Translations under genes and position numbers: made by a program | The notes under the pieces: generated by a model | What the model saw: the letters and a program-made list of their open reading frames with translations, nothing else | Database searches by the model: none | Told to the model about the DNA's origin: nothing | Part shown: positions 48,137-63,000 of the stretch, piece after piece | Layout of the letters: the number at the start of each line of letters is the position of its first letter | How positions within the stretch are numbered: position 1 is the stretch's first letter | DNA from: Rhyacichthys aspro | Taxonomy: Eukaryota > Chordata > Actinopteri > Gobiiformes > Rhyacichthyidae | NCBI GenBank assembly: GCA_036850595.1 | Contig: CM072160.1 | Location: 8,101,906-8,165,905 of the forward strand | DNA length: 64,000 bases | Direction of reading: 5' to 3'

Positions 48137-51100
48137 GTAAGTCACTCTCGGGGAGCCTTGATTGGATAGAGTTTAACTGTTACTGTTATGCGGCGGAGTC
48201 ATGTGTGATTTACACTGTAATGAATGCATAATTTGCCAGATGGTTCATGTTTAATTTGATAAATCAAGTTTCCTCAAAAGAAATCATAGCTAAGTAAACA
48301 CAGTTTGCTTTGCCATTGCTGTATTCAACTTCCTAACTGTACAATTAATCAGTTTATTAAAATGCACGTAAAAGTACATTTGATTACGTTACATTCATGT
48401 TGCACAAAAGCACCGAGCCTTAATAAACACAATCATTTCTTCAAACCACATTGAGACCAAAAATAATGGGGTCGCCATTGAATATTTATCTACATGTTTT
48501 TTTCTTGAATTTGGTCAATTAAAGCCAGCTCTGATATAAGACCTTTTGTTGCCATGGTAATGTATAAAATTCTTCAGAAATGGCTTGTCCAGTAAACAGC
48601 ATTTCGATCGAGTTGTGATATAGTTTGTTTAAGTGAGTGTTGCCATGGTAACTCAGTGGTAGCGCAGACTTAAAAGAAAAAGTGAATGTAATGTATCTGA
48701 CATGAATTACTGATGAAATAATTGCTTTGTGGAGTTCACCCTCATTAAACTCTGTGAATTCATATCTGCAAGTTTGGACTTGCATAAATAATTTGTACTC
48801 TCCTTGTTCACGAGGCTAATTCCCAAAGCCTTGAAAAACAATCAAAACCATTGGGATTATTTAAAAAAAAGCTGCTTTATTACTGTTCATCCAAAAAGGT
48901 CTAATTCAAAATTGTGAAATTGACCTCTAGTCCTGTCTTTGAATGAGCCAGTATATTTTTCAGTATTTAACATTCATAACTCCACTTCTTCCAAAAACAG
49001 TGCTTACAAAGAAAAAGTATCGGATTCTTGTTTGGGGTCCACTCATACCCCAGATATCAGCAAAGTAATATATCACTTTAAAATACTGTGATTTATCTTG
49101 AGCATCATTTGGCAAACAATTCCCAAACACTAAAATAAATGTACTTTGACACTGTAAGGTCACTGCTGGAGCTGAAATTAAACTGTTAGAACATTTCAGT
49201 GCATGTTCTTAAGTAAAAGTTTACTGGAGCACTGAGGGAAAAGTCGACAAGCTATCAACTTTTCGAAAAGAGCAGAAAGGGGTTGTGCTGTCTCTCGCAG
49301 GAATGTGTGTGTGCTGGTTGCCTTTAAGCAGAAATGGCTGCAGCTTGGCTTGATAAGAGTGCGATTCTTGCCCCTGGAGCTCTCACAGACCCGCCTTTCA
49401 TTACACATGCCCTTTCCAGTGTGAATCAGTCTGTCTCATGTCGCCGAGCTCGACGCCTACGTATCTTCTTCTCACCATTTTTTGCTTTTCTCAAATGCCC
49501 CTTTCTTATCTGCTCCATGTCTCCCTTGTGTGATGTTACACCTAAACATCCCTTCTCTGCCGCTGCCACCTTCAGAGCTGCCCAACACAAAGTCTGTCAG
49601 ATTGGCTGTCAGGTCCATCTGCCGCCTCCTCCCCAAGCTGTCTGTGTGTTTGAGCTTTGAGAAGTGTACAGATAGGGATGGTACAATCCAATCAGGCTGC
49701 TTTCACACAACCAGCAGGGTCAGACTCCTTCTTAGGCATAGTGCTAAAAAAGTTTCAGCTTAAGGCTTTCAGGTTTCTTTCGGAGATATTTGCTGACGTT
49801 TCTACCATCGACATCCTGCCTCTTTAAAGGGTTAGGACCATAACGAGGCTTTCCAATGTGACTTTCCTGGGGATAAATGTGGTAAACAAATGAAAAACTA
49901 GCACCTAACTGCAGATGGCTAATTTCAACAATATTAAAGATAAGATTAAAGATATTTATTTAATGTCACATAAGCTTTGAATTGACAGTTGTGGCTCCAT
50001 GAAACACTGGTCCTTAAATAATAGAAAACCTGAAAATAAACTTGCTGAATACAATGAAACATGATTATTCTAGTGTGGAAGCTGTCTTTCTTGTTCTTCC
50101 TGTTTATGTAAAAGCATGCCCTTGAACAGCGTGGACACGTTTAGGTGCTTAAAATATGTTCATTAACAGTCTTTGAGTGCTGCGTCAGTGTCATGGCTTT
50201 GTTCTTTATGTAACCTGCACTAAGGGTCCAACTCCAGCAGCTTTTAATGACGACGAGGAATGACGACGAGGAATGTCTTAAAAATGTAAAATATTCCCCA
50301 GCTCTGTACTGTATATTTCAATTAACATAAAAAAAATCTTAATTATTAGTACTGCACTGGCAAGAAGCAATTTAACAACACGTTTAGTTTGAATGGGTGA
50401 TGTATAGATAAACTGAACAGTTCTGTTGAAAACCACAGAGTAAACACATTAGGGATGTACTGTATACAGCATAGCCTCAAGGTTCTTAACCTGCCCCAAC
50501 CTCCTCTGACCCTGTGTTTCTGATGCTACATGAACTCATATATAATACAGACTAGCATAAAAAGCCCTGTTAACATTGCACAAACAAACATTATTAGAAC
50601 TGGCAGGGAACACAACAGAGACCATGATGTGTTGCTCTTGACAATGAGATGATTAAATATTCAGATACACGTCTGGCACTGGATTTTCATTAAGGAGTTT
50701 GCGTCCAACAAAAGATCACCAGCAACATGATAGTAGAAACAGGAAGCTTTTTTAAGCCTAAATATTAAATCTCATTCAAAAATGTCACATGGCGTCTGGC
50801 CGGCCGCCGTTCTGCCCCTCCCCCCAGATGTTGAGCCATATGTGTAGTATCACCAGAGTGGGGATAAAACCGCAGGATTTTACAGTATTAAACATGTTTT
50901 ATCTCAGCTTTGCTAGAGATTATGCTTCACAGAAGAAAGCTACCATCTGTCTGTTGGGCCAGAAAATAAAAGACATTTCTCTACCTCTTTATGGACTGAG
51001 GGATATGTGTAGCAGAACAACTGCTAGGCAAGCACCAGTGCTCCACAGGTCAAAAGATGCAGAGTAGTATGACCTTTTTGTGGCATTTATATCTCTCTAA

Positions 51101-51301
51101 AGAGGTCTGCTTATCTGATGCGTAATTACTTTGAAGAACAATACAGCACATAATCAGACACAAGCTGTTTCCTATGCCACAGTAATTCCACTGCCTTCCA
51201 TTACTTGAGCATCGTGTTCTGCATGTAATCCAAAAAATGACAAGCAAAGGTTTAGAAAAATCCACAAATTGTTCAACTTTTCATTCTGCTGCGTGGGTAG
51301 A
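48137..51301. other. Intergenic desert, segment F
   Basis: About 3 kb with no recognised gene. Slightly GC-richer patches at about 49320-49640 and 50790-50830 hold open frames of up to 108 codons with no family resemblance. Confidence 0.45.
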
Positions 51302-51346
51302 AATAAAACCCTGGGTTGCAACTATGCAAAAAAAAAAAAAAAAAAA
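51302..51346 (+). mobile_element. AATAAA plus poly(A) tail, possible retroposed 3' end
   Basis: AATAAA at 51302-51307 is followed 20 bp later by 19 A residues (51328-51346). This is the geometry of a polyadenylated transcript end copied into the genome. The donor sequence upstream is not recognised and no target-site duplication was verified. Confidence 0.3.
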
Positions 51347-54300
51347 GACTTGGTGTAGCGGATGCCAACAAGGTAACACTGATTAAATATTCATTCAGTT
51401 TCCTCAGATCCCCTGTCTGGTGCTATTCCAGCAGGAACAATGCTTATGAGCCAAAAAAGAACCTTGATGTGTCCTTCACAGCACAAACAATTTAAATTCA
51501 TTACTGCTTTTTGCAAATTAGCTAAGAAAAACCTTTTTTTTCTTTCCAACTTTATATGTCAGTCCTGCATTTTGGCTAAATCTGTCTGGGGTCAAAGAAA
51601 GCCTCATCAGATCTGGCTAAGGGTGGATCAAGGTTGTTCATAGTGGCTCAATAAAACAGAAAGGTAAAACATTTTCACAAAGTGCTGTCTATTTTGAATT
51701 ATGGACTTTTTGATTTTTATTTTCATGAATATATTTACTGCTTACTTTTTTACAGCACAAATATAAAAGGGAGAGGACACAGCCAAAGACCATTTCCTGG
51801 GAGACAGAGGTATTTAAGTTAGCAGATGGCAAATATAATTTTTAAAGCTATTCATATATTGGAGTAAGGTATGCCAGCATCTCTGCCATTACTGACCATT
51901 AAAACATGAAAAAGTGAAGAGCTGGGAGTCATGGGCAGGGCACAGTGAAGCACTAGAAATATTAACCCCATTCATCTGAGAAAGTTGTTTTGAGTTATGC
52001 TTCCATAAGATTAAATTGGTTCTTTACTGTGCACTGTGTAAAAGAAGGACCATTATATATTTGATGATTCTAATAAACTTAAAAAGTGGTATAGCTATTC
52101 TTCCATGAGTATGATTACATTGTTATGATGGCTTGTTTTGTTGGAAGCCGGTGAAGTATGTGTGGTTGACTGTAGATGGACCTAATGTGAGTCAGTTACA
52201 TCTTGATCTCCATATTGTTGCTTGTTTTTTCACTTCAAGACAAGCTAAAACTGAATATGAGCAATTGTAACTAAATTGAATAAAACTTGAATACATAAAT
52301 TTAGCATTTCATATTACCACATGCCATAAAGAACTGATATAGTATAATTGTTGTATGTAACATTGCATTTCAATGACTTTGACATGTAGTAGTGACAAGA
52401 CTGGTTCATTGCATCTGTGTCTTGTGGGCTGTTGCAAGGAAAGTAAGTAAATGTGTTCCAACAATGACAGGGCATCTGTGGGCAAAGTCTGATCTTTAAA
52501 GGCTCCATAGGACTTCAAAGATGATTATGAACTGTTCACAAGATAGTTTTGTTATCATCTTCGGAGGATTCAACTCAGCTTTTTAACTGTTCTTGACATT
52601 ATTGAAGGTGTCTGATTAAATCTGAGGTCTCCGAGTGACCTACACAAGTCCATATTGCATTTAGGAGCAAAAGAATCCAAAACAGAACTTAAATCTTTTC
52701 ATATGACTGACTACCAAAAGATGGAATCAAAATAAAATAAAACATACGTTCAGCTGTTGGTTTGTAAATGGTAAATCTCATTTGTACTCGTGGGCATATC
52801 AGAAATGAACTATCTTGAACTTGGGCTTCTGTGAATGGGACACTTTTAGAGCTGCAAGACAAAATCAAATCTCTGCCTCCTCTCATTGTCTCTCTAATAC
52901 CGGCACTGAAGTTATGACGCTGGCCCCTTTGAAACATGCAAATGAGACTGCACAGGCTCATATAATCTGATAAACATCATCTATTGAATACCAAGTGGCG
53001 AAACGCAATTTCTGCAGGAAATGATAGCGCTGATGAGTAGGAGATACAGTGTCATAAATAGAAGCATAAAAGGCCATCAGGGATGAGCAGTCAAAGTCTT
53101 ATTGTTTTTGAAAAAGAAGCTCACTGTGGCACATGCGCCTGTGGTGGAATTATTATTTTGCCATGTAATTAGCCAAATATTCTGACCCAGATATGATCGA
53201 CTTGATTTGAACAGAACACGATATGCTCTCAGGCAGCATGTCTCCAAAGATGATCTTATCTGTAAAAGCAGGATCCCAACAGTGACCCACAATCCTCATT
53301 CAGCGGATCATAACCCAACCTCAGAAATCTCTCGGCAAAGTCCTTGAAGGAATAGTGTGATCCAGGAAAAGATCTAGAGCCCAAAATGAACTTGAAACTG
53401 TGGTAAATTACAAATAAAGAAGCTCACCCCAAACAAGGTTGTGTGTTCATTTTAACTTTAATGTTCTCCAGTTTCAAACTCTCTGACTATATCTCACTTG
53501 TTCACCTTGAAACTGATGATGAGGGCTCGTCCCAACTGAATCAATGAGGTCAGAGATGGTGATCACATTTTGGAGGAGTGGCTGTTTGGATAAGGCTGCC
53601 AGGCGACTGATAAGTGTGACTGTCGGCTGACATTGGCTGCATAGACGTGGTTCTACTCATTAGGCTAATGAATGTTGGGGGGAGCGGGAGGGTGGGCAGT
53701 GAAGGATGCTTTGGGAGGAGAACAGAGGGCAAGACAGACTGACCTCTTTGGAGATTGAATAAAGTGAAATATGAGTGGTCTGTGTTTGCCGTGTCAGCGC
53801 TTCTTCCATGAAATCTGGAAAGACAGATTTGTTGAATATTTCAAACAACAAAAACTCTTTTAAAGGTTATCAGTTTTAAAAGTGATGAAAAATCCATTTT
53901 AAAGGCATTGATGTAAAATGCATAAAGTGGAGTATTAGGGGTTGTTTTTGTTTTTTGTTTTTTTTCACAATTCAGTACATTTTCCAAACATAATAATGAT
54001 GTCATCTAAGTAAAAATTCTGCAAACTCAGATACAAAGGCTTTTGACTGAACAGAGGTAAGGTAACAGAGTCCTGGGAGGTTGAACTGCGTGTCCTGCCA
54101 ACGGCCTGCATGGGAAATGACTTCCACAGGGGAAGAATAGGGAGTACAGCACTGAAAAGACACCGCCAGAGAGAAATGCAGCAGAGACCGAAGGAGAAAT
54201 GAGGGTCAATGAAAACATCCCAGGGGAAGATTTTTTTTTATGGTTCAGTAGCAAAACTGCACTTCACTTGTAATTTCAGTGAAAGAGCTGATCGGGAAAA

Positions 54301-57038
54301 TAACCCTCATCTTTGCTGCCATTTTTGTTTATATCAGTTTAGCTGTAGTCCAAAGCAACAACTAAACTGATATGAACTAAAAGTAGCTTATAGACTTATG
54401 TTTTCTGTTTGTTTTTCTCTCCCTTACTAACCATTCTCCTGTGTATCGAAGAGAATCGTTCAGTAATAGCTGAGGGAAAAATATCCATGAACAATTTATA
54501 GAGTTGGACTTAAAGGCAAAGGGTAAAGTGTACTAAAGTAGGACAGTAGCCGTCTCTTTAAAAATACATATAACTGTGAAAATGCCTTTTAACCCAGTAG
54601 AGCAATGACACATACACTATTTCCTTGAAAAACATGGCCAATTAATGGAACAATGAATCTCTTTGACTTCACCATTGTGTTTGAGCCTGCACTATCTATT
54701 TTCAGCTCAGAGGGGCTTTAACTGTGTTCTCACGTGGCCTTAAAAGCCCAGAGTTTTTCATTATAGATTGTGTATGGTACATTTAACTTTATGGCTCTGT
54801 TTTCAGGAAGACACAGGAATGTTTTACTAAATTGATGAGAAAATATAACAAGTCTTACACAGTGGTGCCATGGTTACAGCTTCCTTCTAAAGTCCAGTTT
54901 CTTTTGGGAAATGGCAGGAGATATTGTTATATTCACATGCTCCCAAAAAGGGTTTTTTATTTATTTTTTAAGTGTCAGGAACAGGCTTTTATATTAAACT
55001 GATCCTTCAGGTTGCTGTGAAGTCTTCGGCCCTGTGCATCCTTTAGGTAGACCCCTATATTGAGGACTTGATCAGTGGAAAACAAAGAGCGTGATATAAT
55101 GCACCTTAGAGTGAGGAATGGTGGTTGTCCTCAAACCATTCATCATACAGTGTGTTCTGAAAAGCCGCACATGACCTTCACTTACATGTTGATGTCAGAT
55201 AAGCCATGCTGCACCAAGTCTCATATATGATACATTGTCTTATCCATTATTTGTCAAGAATATGATTAGCTTCACAATTCGACTCCACTGAGATTGGAGA
55301 TCAATACTTTTACATTTTGACTGTTTCACAGAACAGTGACAGAGGTTTGTGTTTAAAGCATTGGTGTTTTGATACCTCCTCTGTTGTTCTTTATTCCTCA
55401 TTCCTCTGTCACTCGTGAGGTGACATACTGTACAGTCGACAGAGAAATGCTGCAAACAGCTGTTTTGAATAAATTAATATTGGACCCAACAGCATGTTGA
55501 TTTGTTGTTCTGAGTGTTTTGTGCTGACATGGCACTAGTGAAGATTTCAAAGTAGACTCACAAAACAGCTGCAGAGGCATACAGTACATCAAATTAGCCT
55601 ACTGACGGAAACATTATATAATCAAAATCTTTCTCAGAAAACATTCAGGCAAACCATCAAAGTGTGCTGGTCTGCCTTTTTGAATGTGGCGTGTCTTTTT
55701 AACATTTCAAAGTAACGAGGTTTGAGAAACACTTTGAAAGGAAACTGTAAACAATAAATGGTAGAATAATTTATAACTGTAGCAAAGTTTGTGCAATTAC
55801 ATCATTATTACTACATAATTATATCACAATATGCAGCAATCTTTGCATTTAAACATTTGAAAAAAAGCATGATAAGACCACAATTTGTCAGACTTTGTCT
55901 CTGGAAAAAAGACACACACGAACAGCTGTGCTTCCCTAAAGAGGTGCTCTTGATCAACACACAGTGTGCTCAGATCAGGGCCATAGTGGGCAAGTGCTGC
56001 AGTGGGAAACCCAGACATATTGTCTACTTGAATACTAGACAGGCTTTGAATAAGAAGCAGCTTGTGTGATCACCTGATTTACCCAAAGGTCAATATGAAG
56101 GTGAAGGAAGCATTTATTTATTCATGACTCTGTCACAGGTGTGTTTTGATATGATGTGCTGAGAATATTATAAATTCTACATGTTGAAGGATACAAACAC
56201 AAACTGCCCACTGCCCAGAGACATTTCTGTGTTGACTCTGCTCACAGCAGCTCTATAAAAACATGACTTGGCCTGGTATCAATAATGTATTGTATTTAAC
56301 GTCACATGCATCATTTATTTAAGTGCTGAAGCATGAATATCTTCCTCTGAACAATTGATTCAAACATCAGTGTAGAAGATTCAATTACCTATTTAACCTT
56401 ACTATCTTTCCCATCATCAAAGATACAAAAAGAAAACACAGAGAACAGACTGTGTACCACATCAGCCAAGAACGTACATTCACAGTATAAGCTCACTAAA
56501 GAGGCAGCCTATTCTTTAAAGCTTATACTTTAATGCACACAGTGCCTGAACTGGTTTATAACTGCACACAGCATATTCCTGTTTGAAACTGAGTCGAATC
56601 CCCGATGTTATTATGCAATATTACTTCTCAAATCCTAAACCAATTCAAAGAAGTGTAGGATTAGTGTTGGGATTTTGGACATGAAAATATGTTTTCATAA
56701 GCTCTCCAATCAGAAATAGACACATAAGTCCTTTTTTATCCACTGTGTGTTTCTGTCTGCTTCGATTTTACCAGATCAAAAGTTTAGGTTTGATCTTTTG
56801 ATGAAACAAGAAATGCTGGCTGAGTTCAATATTTCATATTTTGTTTATGATGCTGTTTGTGCGCAGAAAAAGCTGATGAAGGGAGAGGAGGCTAAAAAGA
56901 GCCTTGTGCAAGTGTAGCCACTTCTTCATTGATTACATCACCAGCTTCAAGGATTTGCCTTTTCCGGTGTTTTCACACAGTGCTCCAAGTGCACTCAAGT
57001 AACCTCATCCATGAATTTAAAACAAACCAGCCTTGCAA
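51347..57038. other. Intergenic desert, segment G
   Basis: About 5.7 kb of AT-rich DNA. I recognise no exon, RNA gene or mobile element. Confidence 0.5.
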
Positions 57039-57061
57039 CACACACACACACACACACACAC
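57039..57061. repeat. (CA)n microsatellite with A-rich flank
   Basis: About 11 CA dinucleotides followed by an A-rich run to about 57120. Confidence 0.95.
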
Positions 57062-60000
57062 GAAAAAAAACAAAAAAAAAAACAAACAACCTCAATTTAA
57101 ATTAAAAAACAAATACAAAAACCATACAAATATGATCCTGTTGCTTTAAGCAGAATTGAGAATAAGAAACATTCATATTTGGCACTATTAGAAACACGAA
57201 TAAAATAAAATGTTTTATTAATATAAATATTATTATATTAATAGATTCTTAATTTACCTGAACATTAAGCATAAACCAAAGATGTCCAAAAACAAACCAT
57301 ATTTCTTTTGTATATTGATAAACTCAGATGAAAATGTGCTGCCTTTGTATTTTCTCTGTACAGGTGGAAGTGTGGTTTATTCTGTTAAAATATATTGCTT
57401 TCTGAAAACAGAGTGATCTGTGTTGTATATTTCTGATATGGAAAGCAGGCCTGGGGTCACTGCATAGATAATCTAATAAATGCAGCAAATGTGTGCTGCT
57501 GAGTTCACTGTTCAGTAAGGTTTTTTTTGTTGTTATTTACAACTGCATTTCCCTACTGCTAGACAGAGGTTGTAATATCACTCTTAGACTCCAGTCATTT
57601 GCCAGTGTATACTGAAAACCACATCCACTGCTGCGTAGTTGCACAAATATCATGATCATTTCTTTCATCACATGCTGAAATCACACCTTTCAACACGCCA
57701 GAACTCTCACACACCAGATGATAAATCACACATGTGCAGCACAAAACAATGTGTGGATTGAGCTCAGACTGCAGTAAACACCTATTTGTGCTCTGATGCG
57801 TAATTCCAGCAAGTATACTGTATGAGTCTGAAATGAGGAGGAGGAGGACATGCAGAGAGAGGTGGTTGATGTGGCATCACTCCCACAACCTTCTCACTGT
57901 GAGGCAAGAGTGCTACTCTGCGCATAAATACTGCAAAAAACTTCAAACCTTTGTCATGATAACTGGTTCTTCTTCAATTTTTGAACATAAGGTCTCCAGA
58001 CATAAACAGACAGATGGGTCCTCAGTCTCAGGCAACCTATTTGTACTATACTACAACTCACTGTCACAGACATTGATAGACAGGCTTCTGACTCCTCACA
58101 TAAAAGTAACTACAATGGGCACTTACTGAGAGTTATACCTCTAACTACATAAAACTTTATTATTGATTTATTTCTGAACACGATTGTTACTCTACAGTAA
58201 TGGCTTTCACAAACCTTTGCGTGTCAAACATTGCATTACATTATTATTATTATACAACAACTACTATATAAGCAGTGCTTTTCAGAGAAGTCAATGCAAC
58301 AGCAGTACTGTTGACACACCATCCTCACAAAGAGAGACTTTGAAGTCAATCAGGTTTGATACTATTCACCTTTGGGTTTCTTCTCATGACTAGTGGGTAA
58401 ACAAATGTATTGATTGAGAGGCAACACCTCACTAATTCACCTACAGTTAGTCTGCTTACAGGAAACATCTATCAGTAGAAAGTGTAGGAAGGAGCTCCAG
58501 ACAGTATGTGTATCTGAGGCTGTTTACAGAAAAGCTTTCTTACAAATGCACAAGCACAAATCTGATGTTTGCAGCTGTCAGGGTTTGCCCTTGATTCACA
58601 GGCGTCAGACAGCCATTTGTTGATGTGTCTGACTCAGTTGTACGATGACAACCCTGTCCAAGTGATGGCCTAATTCAATGTAAATACAGTCCCTCCTCGG
58701 CGTCCTGCTGTTGCCTGAGGCAGCTGTTCAGCGAGCTCTAGCCACTCCCTGATGAGCACACAAAAACACTGTTAATACATGATCTAATGAAGGAGGATTC
58801 AGAGTGTTTGAATAAATGTTCACCTTGTGATTATATTTTTTTGATTCATCAGGTCAGTAGTGTTTAGCTGACAAGAGAATTTACTCTCTGTTTACTTTTG
58901 ATGAAAACAAACAATGATTGGTTTAATGGCATTAAGTGTTTGGGTTTTTTTTTTCAACAGACACAATATCATGTGTTTTCCTAAAGTTAATGCTGCCAGA
59001 GAGAGTCTCATTACTCATGACTCAACTCCACACCCATTTGACATAATTTCCTCAATAACAGTGAAGTATATAAAAAAACAGCCACCCAAATGTCTCATGA
59101 TGCACTACGCCCATCTAAGCAAACACATAGTGAGTGACACTCACCGTCTGTTTCATCCAAATGATTTTTATATGTTTTAGTTTAGTAGATGTATGTTTGT
59201 ATGAAAATTCATTTGCTCGTTAATGAGAATTTTTGTTTTTCTCCTGTTGTGGTAGTTTCTTTAAAATGTTGCTACAGCATGTTTAAATGAAAATCTTCTC
59301 GTTCCACTGCTTACTAATTTGGGTTCCAGGAAGGCTACTCATTTGTTTTCAGAGAAATTGGGTTAGTGCAGCAGATCTATTTGTCTCTTGGACTACCTGT
59401 GGAGTCACTGTATTACCTTTAAGTAATGATACATCCCTAGGCCATAGATAAAGAGCAGCTATAGTGTAGGCTGCTATTGGTCTGGCAACCTGCATGCATT
59501 CAGGTTTGATGTTTGTTGTAAAAAAAACCCAGACACCTCTTACAGAGTCCTGTGGCAGCCAGGCATCTTAGAAAACAGTGACAACCTACCAAGAGCAGTG
59601 TGTTGACTTATTTGTCCCAGAAACATACATATTTGCTCTTATTGCATGCAGAGCTGAGAAAGGCCATAATTGTGTCTGACACAACCATGACACTAACCTT
59701 TTCTATTTCCACTCTGTCTCCTTGTTTGCCTGGTAAGTGTGTGCCTCCAGGCCATCCTGCAAGAGACACAAAAGGGAAAAGACACAATTGTGAGAAAGTG
59801 TTGCATGCTGTGAACTGAACACAAAAACCTTTTGACAACTAAATTTCACAAACGCATGAGGGAACATTTGTCTTCCTTATAGTGAACTAAACTGAAAGAA
59901 AATGGAATGTAATGAAAGGACAGTGGTGATGATAGATGTTTTATCATGTGACATGTAGTACAATGCTTCTTTTGGTCAGTCTGTTTTGAAGTTTCACTGA

Positions 60001-63000
60001 ACTATTTGTGCACTGGGACAACATAATTCATTGACCGGAGCCTCATTTGCTTAGGCAAACATAATTTAAAGTGCTAAAAAATGAAAAACTATTATGTCAG
60101 GCATAACCTCTTAAACTAACATATATTCCAGAGTGCTTCTTTAAATAAATGCATAGATCCAGAAAAGGTGTGATGCCTGATGCACATCAGCCCTGAGAAA
60201 AAAACAAAAATCGGTTATTCTGTTATTGATAGCTGCATATATTTGGGTTTGTGAAAAGCGTTCGAACAATTCCCAAAGTCTCCCTGCACAGTCTGGATGC
60301 AAATGGCCACTTCAAAGTCTATCAGAACATGTGATATGAATAGACCCCCAGAGAGGCCAGTGGGGCCTGGCTCTCGCACTGGCAGCAAACCGGGGCCCCT
60401 TCCATCTGTTGCCCTCATCCATTCACTGTGTTTTGGCATCGCTTTGACTACATTATGGGGACATTTCATCCTAAGTTACTTGTGGGGACTTGGCCTTTGT
60501 TACTGTAACAAAAACAGGTCCAACAATCAAAGGCAATGCATTTTTATGCTGAATGTTAACATCTCTGTGTGTGCCTAATGTCCTACACAACAAGGCACCA
60601 ACCACAACCCAAGTAAAGCTCTGAAACACCTTGCATACCCCAAAACATGTTTACTCAGACACATCATGAAAACTTCTGGACATTCATAGTGCTGAAAGAA
60701 GAAACAGACAACCAAATCCAATTTTATTTTGAGGCCTGCTGCTGAATAAATTTTGAGTTGACAAAGCCTTACAACTCCTTACCAGTTTACCACACACACA
60801 CTTAAAAGCCAGACATTTGCAGTGAACAGCCAATTACATTTAACATGGATGTAAAAAGGAGGCATGCTTGATTCTCTGCCGAAGCGCAAGAAGCAACGCG
60901 GTCACAGTTTCTCAGGAGGAAAAAAAACCCAAACTGAATAATTGCGTAAAATCATTCTATTAATATAAACTGTGTTAGTTTAAATACTTTTTTAAATCTT
61001 TTTGTTTTGCAGAGGTATCCATAATCCAAATAAGACGTTTATTAGTATAATCAAAATATCACTTACTTTTAATTTATTACACAAAGACCAACAATGAAAT
61101 ATTATAGTGAGAGTGACTGAGAGACAGAACTAGTCTGTATTGAACTCATAGCCTCAAACCTTTGCTTAAAGTCAGACTAATCAAGAGTAGGATTCTGCTT
61201 TTAGATTTCAACCTGGATGTCAATTAAACGTAACAGAGCAATTAAAACTATCTACTTCTGGTCATATGTCCCCAAAATGACCCACATGAAGCAATAAAGT
61301 CTAAGGATAGATTCTTGACATATTGAACCCAAACTCATATCTTTGGCTGTGTGCTCACGTTGACTGACAGAACAGGCCGCAGTCAAGCTGTAATCATGTT
61401 GCAGAGTGAAGTTTATTTATAGCACTTTACAGCGGCATGTTTCAACACATTCATATATCAAACACTTAAATTCACACTGAGGGCTCATCGAGAGAGCAGT
61501 ACACTTGACCTACATGTACGGCCACTCCACACAGAACAGGAGCGGACTGAGATACCTTTTTGCTGAGGGCAACATGTCATCTTAATGGTAAATCCATACT
61601 GTTGGTGCATGGTTTGTTGATTTCTATTGTGAGGCGGTTATGTCACGTCTGATACATAATATAAATCTGGGTTTATGAGGAATAAGAATTTGAAGAAGAG
61701 CTAACAATGGAAAAGGGGTGGTAGGCTTTGCATTGTGTTCCATATAAATAAACACTTAATCCTTTTTATAGATAACAGTGACTTTTCTTTTAGCTGCATA
61801 AATCACAATTACCAACTCACTTCCAACCATGACACTGTCTGCTTACTTTACATCTTCAAACACTATTTATGCAGCAGTTACACACTCGCTAAACAAACCT
61901 CTGCAAAAGTATGGGTCAGTGCAACACTGTCATGTTTTTGATTCAACAGAGTCATAAGAGTCTGAGCCAAGTGGACACAAAGCTCAAAATACTCCATCAC
62001 ACTTGGCATTGAAATGTTGCAGGTATTTGCCAAACCATCAGAGAGCTCTTCCTCAAGTCATCCAGGCACGCAGACACTCACTCAAAGCCATTTTCTTGAT
62101 AGCAAATGTATGATTATTGTTTTTTGTTGTTACTTGTTTTTCAATCACAAACACATCAATGCAGTCTCTTTTTTCCTGGTGTAGCATTCAGTCAGCTGGT
62201 TCCTTGGAGCGGAGCCACCTCCCGTCTGGCTCGGCTCTCTTCCTCTGGTCTCCAGGAGGTGGACTGGCCGAGGTGGTGTTTTTCAATCCTCGACCAGACG
62301 TTGTCTCACCTCCACAGCAGACAGGCTCTTTATTCATTGAAGCCTGAAATTACATGATGCACTTTCTTAGGTGATGGAAATGTGTTGGAATAAAGAGGAG
62401 GGTTGTGTCTGTCGATCACTGAGGATGTAGATGCTGTGAAGTCAATCAAACGGGAACATTAGTGTCTTCATATCATGTGTTGGCATGCACATATTTGTTG
62501 TTTCTGTCCAATATGCTCCTGCATGGGTGTTATTGTGCGGCGAGTCATGCATGAGAAAATGCTTTATCTGTGACACAATTGCAGCTCTTCCAGAATTAAT
62601 TCACTGCTGCCAAAACCAACATATGTTCTTGTCTTATATTCTGCATATGTCCAAGCTGCTCCATTTAAACGTCTTTGTCAAGGATGAAAGATGCGTATCA
62701 TGTATACATTTACAGAGCATAAAGGGAGCTGGCATGGATCAGGGAAGAGCACACTGTGAGTTCTGTACAGCATGGTGTTTTTTAAATTGACTGAGCAGTA
62801 ACATTTAGGGCTGGGTAATTAACTGGGGGAAAAAGCAAACTGGAATCCATAACCTAATCGACCCCATCTTACCTATAGCTCTAGTCAGCTGTTTGCAATA
62901 TCCAATAAATAATATATTATAAAGAAATATACAGCAGATCCAAGTTTTCCTAGTGCATTTTATAGTTCAGACGTTTCGGTTAAAGGTGCAGTGTGTAGTT

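Noticed and set aside
49334..49763. Overlapping open frames of 108 and 93 codons in a GC-richer patch
   Set aside because: No splice partners, no domain and two overlapping frames equally open; base composition explains them.
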